Below the pieces are notes generated by a model. It saw nothing but the letters and a program-made list of their open reading frames with translations, was not told the origin of the DNA and ran no database searches. From Achromobacter sp. Marseille-Q4962 (GTDB taxonomy: Bacteria > Pseudomonadota > Gammaproteobacteria > Burkholderiales > Burkholderiaceae_B), in assembly GCF_943737005.1 (NCBI RefSeq), contig NZ_CALSFU010000014.1, positions 1 through 64,000 of the forward strand: a stretch of 64,000 nucleotides of DNA, given 5' to 3'. This document shows positions 59,504 through 64,000 of this stretch, in pieces. Numbering within the stretch: position 1 is the first letter of the stretch; each line of letters starts with the position of its first letter. The position numbers were made by a program, and so were the translations under genes.

Positions 59504-60268
59504 ATGCACGCAGAAACGGAAACCCGGCCCCGGCCCGTGGCGGATGAAGTGGCCGAGCGCATCGAGCGCCTGATTCTCGACGGCGTGCTCAAGGCTGGGC
59601 AGGCGCTGCCGTCGGAGCGCCGCCTGACGGAAAAGCTCGGCGTGTCGCGCAGCGCGCTGCGCGAGGGCCTGAAACTGCTGCGCGCGCGCGAGATCATCCA
59701 CACCGCGCAGGGCAAGGGCTCGTACGTGGCGCGCATTTCCCAGGTGGACGCCGGGCCGCTGATGCACTTGTTCAATTCGCAGCCGCGCACCCTGTACGAC
59801 CTGCTCGAAGTGCGCTCGCTGCTGGAAGCCGAATCGGCGCGGCTTGCCGCCATTCGCGCCACCGAGGCCGATTTCATCATGATCCGGCGCCGCTACGACG
59901 AAATGATGGCCGCGCAGGGCGCCGCGACCGACACCGCGCGCCACGCCCATCTCGACCACGCCTTCCACCTCGCCATTTGCGAGGCTTCGCACAACCCGGT
60001 GCTGGTGCATACGCTGCAGTCGCTCACCGACCTGCTGCTGGGTTCGGTGTTCGCCTGCGTGAACAACCTCTACCACCGCCAGCCCGAGAAGCGCCAGATC
60101 GACCGCCAGCACGCGCGGATCTATCACGCCGTAATGGCGCGCCAGCCCGAACAGGCGCGCAAGGCGGCCGCCGACCACGTGGACAGCGTGCGCCAGAGCC
60201 TGGCCGACATCGAACAAGAAGAGCAGCGGCTGATCCGCGCCACGCGGCGGCTGGAAGGCTGGGCCTGA
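59504..60268 (+). CDS. glcC: GntR-family regulator, GlcC ortholog
   Basis: The 254-residue protein, the same length as E. coli GlcC, has a winged helix (residues 8-75; VAERIERLILDGVLKAGQALPSERRLTEKLGVSRSALREGL) and an FCD ligand domain (PLMHLFNSQPRTLYDLLEVRSLLE, LDHAFHLAICEASHN, YHRQPEKRQIDRQHARIY) that match GlcC closely. GGAG lies 5 bases before the ATG. GlcC responds to glycolate. It diverges from glcB. Confidence 0.92.
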   Translation: MHAETETRPRPVADEVAERIERLILDGVLKAGQALPSERRLTEKLGVSRSALREGLKLLRAREIIHTAQGKGSYVARISQVDAGPLMHLFNSQPRTLYDLLEVRSLLEAESARLAAIRATEADFIMIRRRYDEMMAAQGAATDTARHAHLDHAFHLAICEASHNPVLVHTLQSLTDLLLGSVFACVNNLYHRQPEKRQIDRQHARIYHAVMARQPEQARKAAADHVDSVRQSLADIEQEEQRLIRATRRLEGWA

Positions 60269-60293
60269 GCCGTCGCCGGGCCCTCAACAAGGT

Positions 60294-61439
60294 TCAGGCC
60301 GGAACGGCGCGGGGCCGGCTTGCCCGTGCGCGGGCGGCGTCCTCCAGCGCCGGAGGCTGGCCCGCATAAACGCGTCCGTAGCGGTTCTGCAGCAGGGTGT
60401 CCAGGGCGATCGCTTCCTGGCCCACGAAGCCGCGCGCGGGCAGCGCGCCCTCGGCCACCAGGTCCAGCGCGGCGCAGATGCCGGCCGCGGTCGATAGCTG
60501 GATGGCGCTCAGCCTGTGGCCGCCGAGCTCGGCGCCGTAGATGCGCGCCGGGTGCGATTCTTCTTCCAGGCGGCCGTGGCGCCGGCCGCTGGCCGTCACC
60601 AGAACAATGATCACGTCCTGGTCGGTGGCGGGAATGGCCGCCTCCAGAATCTCCTTGAGCAGCTCGCGCCGGTCGCGCAGGCGCAGGTCATTGAGCAGCA
60701 GCTTCATCTGTGCGCAATGGCCGGGGTAGCGCACGGACTTGTAGTCCACGTTGCGCGCCTTGCCTGCCAGCGTGGCGGGCAGGGTGCCCAGTCCGCCCGA
60801 GGTATTGAAGGCCTCGTACTCCACGCCGTCCAGCGTGAAGGTCTCATAGCCTTCCAGCGCGGCCACGGCGGTCAGCCGGCCGTCGACGATGGCCTCGCAG
60901 GGATTGCAATACTCGTTGATCAGCCCCTCGGTGCTCCAGGTCAGGTTGTAGCGCAAGGCGTTGGACGGATAGCGCGGCAGCGCACCCACGCGCATGCGCA
61001 GGTCCAGCAAGGGGTCGAAGCGGCGGGCCAGCGCATTGCCGACGATGCCGATGAAGCCCGGCGCCAGCCCGCACTGGGGCATGAGCACGCTGCGCGCTTC
61101 GCGGCCCAGTGCCTGGATGGCATGGGTGCTGGCCACGTCTTCGGTCAGGTCGAAATAATGCACGCCGGCGCGGGCGGCCAGGGTCGCCACCGCGACCGCG
61201 CGGTGAAACGGCAGCGCATTGACCACCGCATCGCGTCCGCGCATGGCCCGGGCGATCGTGTCGTCGTCGGCCGCGAGCAACGTGTCGCACCCCAGCGCCG
61301 CCACGGCCCGCAGCCGCGCCGCGTCCTGGTCGACGGCCAGAACCTGGTAGGCGCCGCTGCGCTGGAGCATGAGGGCGATCGCAAAGCCGATCTTGCCGGC
61401 GCCCAGCAGCAGAATGGGTTTGGGAGAGGTGACGGCCAT
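60294..61439 (-). CDS. Saccharopine dehydrogenase-family oxidoreductase
   Basis: The 381-residue protein starts MAVTSPKPILLLGAGKIGFAIA, a Rossmann dinucleotide-binding motif GxGxxG at residues 15-20, and continues with VAGVHYFDLTED-like and LPQCGLAPGFIGIVG-type elements of the saccharopine/lysine dehydrogenase group. It probably oxidises an amino acid; lysine 6-dehydrogenase relatives have this length. GGAG precedes ATG 61439; the upstream frame is unsupported. It converges with glcC. Confidence 0.87.
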   Translation of the reverse strand: MAVTSPKPILLLGAGKIGFAIALMLQRSGAYQVLAVDQDAARLRAVAALGCDTLLAADDDTIARAMRGRDAVVNALPFHRAVAVATLAARAGVHYFDLTEDVASTHAIQALGREARSVLMPQCGLAPGFIGIVGNALARRFDPLLDLRMRVGALPRYPSNALRYNLTWSTEGLINEYCNPCEAIVDGRLTAVAALEGYETFTLDGVEYEAFNTSGGLGTLPATLAGKARNVDYKSVRYPGHCAQMKLLLNDLRLRDRRELLKEILEAAIPATDQDVIIVLVTASGRRHGRLEEESHPARIYGAELGGHRLSAIQLSTAAGICAALDLVAEGALPARGFVGQEAIALDTLLQNRYGRVYAGQPPALEDAARARASRPRAVPA

Positions 61440-61571
61440 GGCGGAACTCCGGATGCGAGAGGAGATGTCCACATCCTAAGACGGGGGACCGCCGATGTGT
61501 AGCAGGCAATTCATCGAAATGCCTGCTATTTATGTCGATTCGACTTTACGAAATGACGGATCGTCATAAAC

Positions 61572-61599
61572 GCAAAGCCCTCCAGCGGGCTGGAGGGCT
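61572..61599 (-). terminator. Terminator of the DUF4148 gene
   Basis: AGCCCTCCAG (61576-61585) pairs perfectly with CTGGAGGGCT (61590-61599). On the minus strand it is followed by TTGCGTTT. A moderate terminator after the gene ending at 61633. Confidence 0.55.
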
Positions 61600-61632
61600 G
61601 GGGTGGGCGCCGGGAAGCGCCCTTGGGGGCGA

Positions 61633-62022
61633 TCAGCCGCGCACCGGCGGATAGTCCAGGTTGCCGAAGGTGACGACGCCTTCGTCCTTGGCCTGGGCCA
61701 GCTGCGCCTGCACGTCGGCACGCGACACCGAGGTGGACTCGGCTTGCGCCACGGGCGGGTAGTCCAGGTTGCCGAACGTCACTTCGCCGGCCAGCTTGGC
61801 CTGCGCCATTTCGGTTTGCACGTCCTGCGCGCTCAGCGTGGACTGCGCGGGAATGGCGGCGGGGTAGCCTTCTTCGCCGAAGGTGTATTGGCCCGACGCC
61901 TTGGCCTGTTGCAGTTCGGCCTGGATCTGGGCGCGGCTGGGGCCCTGGTCGGTTTCGGCGGCCTGGGCGCCGGCGGCCAGAACGGACATGGACAACATCA
62001 AAGCGGTAGCAAGGGTTTTCAT
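61633..62022 (-). CDS. Secreted DUF4148-repeat protein
   Basis: The 129-residue protein has a signal peptide (cleaved near AQAAETD, residue 22) and then three copies of a unit of about 35 residues: at 29-63, 64-98 and 100-129. Each runs SR/SAxxVQxxLxQAKxxGxxTFGxxxYP. The last two share TFGNLDYPPV exactly. DUF4148 proteins are common in Bordetella and Burkholderia, have no known function, and usually carry one unit. Upstream lies an AT-rich promoter region. Confidence 0.82.
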   Translation of the reverse strand: MKTLATALMLSMSVLAAGAQAAETDQGPSRAQIQAELQQAKASGQYTFGEEGYPAAIPAQSTLSAQDVQTEMAQAKLAGEVTFGNLDYPPVAQAESTSVSRADVQAQLAQAKDEGVVTFGNLDYPPVRG

Positions 62023-62286
62023 GGCAGACCTCCGTGTCTCTTGAGCTGGGAGCCGAACCTCGGGCTGGATTGCTGGGGGTTCGCTTGCTGTGTCCCGATG
62101 AGTTGCATTCTGTGCTCAAAACACCCTGGGATAAACCCGGATTGCCTGAAAACATTTTTCCATATTATTGGCTAATCATCATAGATTTCGCCAAATGGCA
62201 CCATAGGTGGTGATATTTCCATGAGATGGCGGGCCAAGGCGGCGGCCGCCCGTACAAGCGGCCGGGGGCGTATCTGCGGGACAGCA
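62023..62286. other. AT-rich intergenic region upstream of the DUF4148 gene
   Basis: This gap of about 265 bases has no gene. Bases about 62140-62225 are clearly richer in A and T than the surroundings. TTGGC (62168-62172) and GCCAA (62190-62194) form an imperfect inverted repeat. It is the probable promoter region of the minus-strand DUF4148 gene, but no clear -35/-10 pair was assigned. Confidence 0.5.
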
Positions 62287-62288
62287 CG

Positions 62289-62687
62289 CTAGCGGTTCAG
62301 TTCGGCCAGCGCCCGGTCGTAGTCGGTCCGCGCTTCCTGCAGCTTGCGCTGCGCCTTGGCGATCTTGTCCGGCTTGCCCTTGCCGCGGGCCTCGGCAAGC
62401 TCGCGTTCGCGCTCTTCGACCTTTTCCTGTTTCTCGCGCACGTCGGCCTCGCGCCGGGCCTGCAGGCGCTCGTCGGTGCAATGGGCCTGGGTTTCGGCCA
62501 GTGCTTTGCGCAGACCGGCCTCGCGGCGGCTGTTGTTCTGGGCCTGGGCGGCGGCGATGTCGTTTTCGACATGGCAGATCTTGGCGGCGCAGCCGCGCTG
62601 CGCGGCGCAATCGGCCGCGGCGTGCGCGGCAGGGGCGAGCAGCGCGGCCGCGCACGCCGCGGCCAGGGACTTGAGGACGGGGAACAT
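62289..62687 (-). CDS. DUF1090 family protein (YqjC-like)
   Basis: The 132-residue protein has a signal peptide (MFPVLKSLAAACAAALLAPAAHA) and a conserved Cys-rich start (CAAQRGCAAKICHVENDI), then a charged coiled-coil-like helix (READVREKQEKVEERERELAEARGKGK). This matches DUF1090, of unknown function. GGAGA lies upstream of ATG 62687. Confidence 0.82.
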   Translation of the reverse strand: MFPVLKSLAAACAAALLAPAAHAAADCAAQRGCAAKICHVENDIAAAQAQNNSRREAGLRKALAETQAHCTDERLQARREADVREKQEKVEERERELAEARGKGKPDKIAKAQRKLQEARTDYDRALAELNR

Positions 62688-62794
62688 GGGAGCGCGTCTC
62701 CGGTAAAAGGGCCAGGCACCATCTTCGCCCAGCCCGTCTCCCTGCACAACGTGCCGGCGCGTTGCGTCGGCGCGCTGCGCCGGCGCAGCGGGGT

Positions 62795-63721
62795 TCAGGC
62801 GATCAGCGCGCCCGCCAGCGCGGCGGCGATGAGCAGCACGCCCAGCCAGAGATTGGCGCGGAACAGCATGAAATTGCGGTCCGGGCGCTGGATGTCGAAC
62901 ACCTTGAGCTGCCAGGCCAGGTGCAGCGCCACGACCGCCATGCCCACGAAGTAGGCCCGCGACATGCCCATGGCGTAGCCGCCCCAGGCCCACAGCGCCA
63001 CGGTTGCGAGGTAGAAGCCGCCGATCCAGAGCTTGCCCTGGTCGCCGAAGCGCATGGCGGTGGAATGCAGGCCCAGCCTGCGGTCGTCGCGCACGTCCAC
63101 GTAGGCGTAGATGCTGTCGTAGCCCACCTGCCACAGCACCGCGCCGGCCCACATGGCGATGGCGGCCAGGGGCACCTGGTTCTGCGTGTCGGACCAGGCC
63201 ATCAGCATGCCCCAGTTGAAGCAGATGCCCAGCACCACCTGCGGCCAGTAGGTCACGCGCTTGCACAGCGGATAGATGAAGACGAAGGGCAACACCGCCA
63301 CGGCCAGCCAACGGCTCATCTCGTTGATGAAGAAAAGCAGCGATCCGCACACCAGCAGCTGGCCCAGCAGGAACCAGACCGCGTTGCGCATGCTCAACTG
63401 GCCGCTGGTGAGCGGTCGGAAGCGCGTGCGCTCCACGTGCTTGTCGAAGTTGCGGTCGCACATGTCGTTGACCGTGCAGCCGATGCCGCGCATGAGCAGC
63501 GCGCCCAGCGAAAAGACGATGAGGCGCTTCAGGTCGGGCAGGCCGCCCGCGGCCTGCACCAGCGCCGCAATGCACGGCAGCAGCGTCAGCCAGGTGCCGA
63601 TGGGCCGGTCGAGCCGGCAGAGGCGCGCATAGGGGCGCCACGACCGGGGAAGCCAGCGTTCAACCCAGTCGGTAAAGACGATGTCGCTGAGATCGGCGGG
63701 AGTGGAGTTGGGGGCGCTCAC
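62795..63721 (-). CDS. ubiA: 4-hydroxybenzoate octaprenyltransferase
   Basis: The 308-residue membrane enzyme prenylates 4-hydroxybenzoate for ubiquinone. It has the two Asp-rich motifs NDMCDRNFD and DVRDDRRLGLHSTAMRFGD, RLDRPIGTWLTLLP near the N-terminus and about eight membrane segments. GTG 63721 is taken as start; the frame extends to 63784 without recognisable homology. SD is weak. Confidence 0.95.
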   Translation of the reverse strand: MSAPNSTPADLSDIVFTDWVERWLPRSWRPYARLCRLDRPIGTWLTLLPCIAALVQAAGGLPDLKRLIVFSLGALLMRGIGCTVNDMCDRNFDKHVERTRFRPLTSGQLSMRNAVWFLLGQLLVCGSLLFFINEMSRWLAVAVLPFVFIYPLCKRVTYWPQVVLGICFNWGMLMAWSDTQNQVPLAAIAMWAGAVLWQVGYDSIYAYVDVRDDRRLGLHSTAMRFGDQGKLWIGGFYLATVALWAWGGYAMGMSRAYFVGMAVVALHLAWQLKVFDIQRPDRNFMLFRANLWLGVLLIAAALAGALIA

Positions 63722-63758
63722 GGTAATCGCGGTGACGGGAACTCGAAACGGACAGCAT

Positions 63759-63794
63759 AAAACAACGACGGCCGGGCATTGCACCCGGCCGTCG
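63759..63794 (-). terminator. Terminator of the aminotransferase gene
   Basis: CGACGGCCGGG (63766-63776) pairs perfectly with CCCGGCCGTCG (63784-63794). On the minus strand it is followed by TTGTTTT, forming a strong terminator for the gene stopping at 63807. Confidence 0.8.
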
Positions 63795-63806
63795 GCGAGG
63801 CGGCGG

Positions 63807-64000
63807 TCAGGCCGTGTATTCCTTGAGCAGCTTGCCCAGGATGGCGATGCCGGCGCGGATCTTGTCTTCGGGCACGGTGGCGAAGCTCAGGCGCATGGTG
63901 TTGGCGCGCCCGCCGCCGCTGTAGAACGGCGCGCCGGGCACGAAGGCCACGTTCTGCTCGATGGCCTTCTGCAGCAGGGCGGTGCTGTCGATGTGGCCGG
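63807..64000 (-). CDS. PLP-dependent aminotransferase, C-terminal part
   Basis: The last 63 residues are present (stop TGA at 63809-63807), including VAFVPGAPFYSGGG and NTMRLSFATVPEDKIRAGI, typical of the C-terminal domain of class I aminotransferases of the 2-aminoadipate/LysN or MocR-related type. The catalytic Lys and start lie beyond the window. Confidence 0.85.
   Translation of the reverse strand, partial: GHIDSTALLQKAIEQNVAFVPGAPFYSGGGRANTMRLSFATVPEDKIRAGIAILGKLLKEYTA

Overview
The window looks like the chromosome of a high-GC betaproteobacterium of the Alcaligenaceae, most likely Bordetella or close to Achromobacter. This rests on the very GC-rich codon use, the str/S10/spc/alpha ribosomal gene order, a Bug-type (TctC) binding protein, a DUF4148 protein, a system II (ResB/CcsA) cytochrome c assembly pair and a Mg-type HemB. 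No insertion sequence, tRNA, rRNA or CRISPR array was seen. The assignment comes from family resemblance, not from a database search.

Layout. 1-6088: end of tuf, rpsJ, then the S10 operon restarting at rplC and running to rpsQ, closed by a strong terminator. 6089-15980: a block of ten non-ribosomal genes lying inside what is normally one continuous S10-spc cluster. It holds a secreted hypothetical protein, a branched-chain-amino-acid-type ABC importer with an alpha/beta hydrolase and a divergent AraC regulator, an aldehyde dehydrogenase and an LpxO/AspH-like hydroxylase. 16040-25462: a fresh promoter, then the spc and alpha operons (rplN to rplQ, including secY, infA, rpmJ and rpoA). 25524-34516: HIT hydrolase, cutA-dsbD, hemB-engB, cytochrome c4, resB-ccsA, a neighbourhood rich in haem and cytochrome c maturation functions. 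34544-46986: housekeeping genes lysA, lptM, cyaY, mrcA, aroK-aroB-dgt, uvrA, an MFS transporter and ssb.

47071-57017 is accessory: a DUF2946/TonB receptor/PepSY iron-uptake-type operon, a LysR regulator, and a same-strand cluster (Bug protein, ThDP enzyme, nicotinamidase-like hydrolase, a 38-residue membrane peptide, TetR). Near-identical palindromes lie in front of both tetR and the small-peptide gene. 57088-60268 is glcB with a divergent GlcC regulator and two TGGTCATACCA operators. The end holds a saccharopine-dehydrogenase-like gene, a triplicated DUF4148 protein, DUF1090, ubiA and the end of an aminotransferase gene.

The most notable points are the catabolic island splitting the ribosomal supercluster with compensating transcription signals on each side, rpsJ isolated between two terminators with an attenuator-like leader before rplC, and the paired-operator TetR module with its unannotated small membrane protein.
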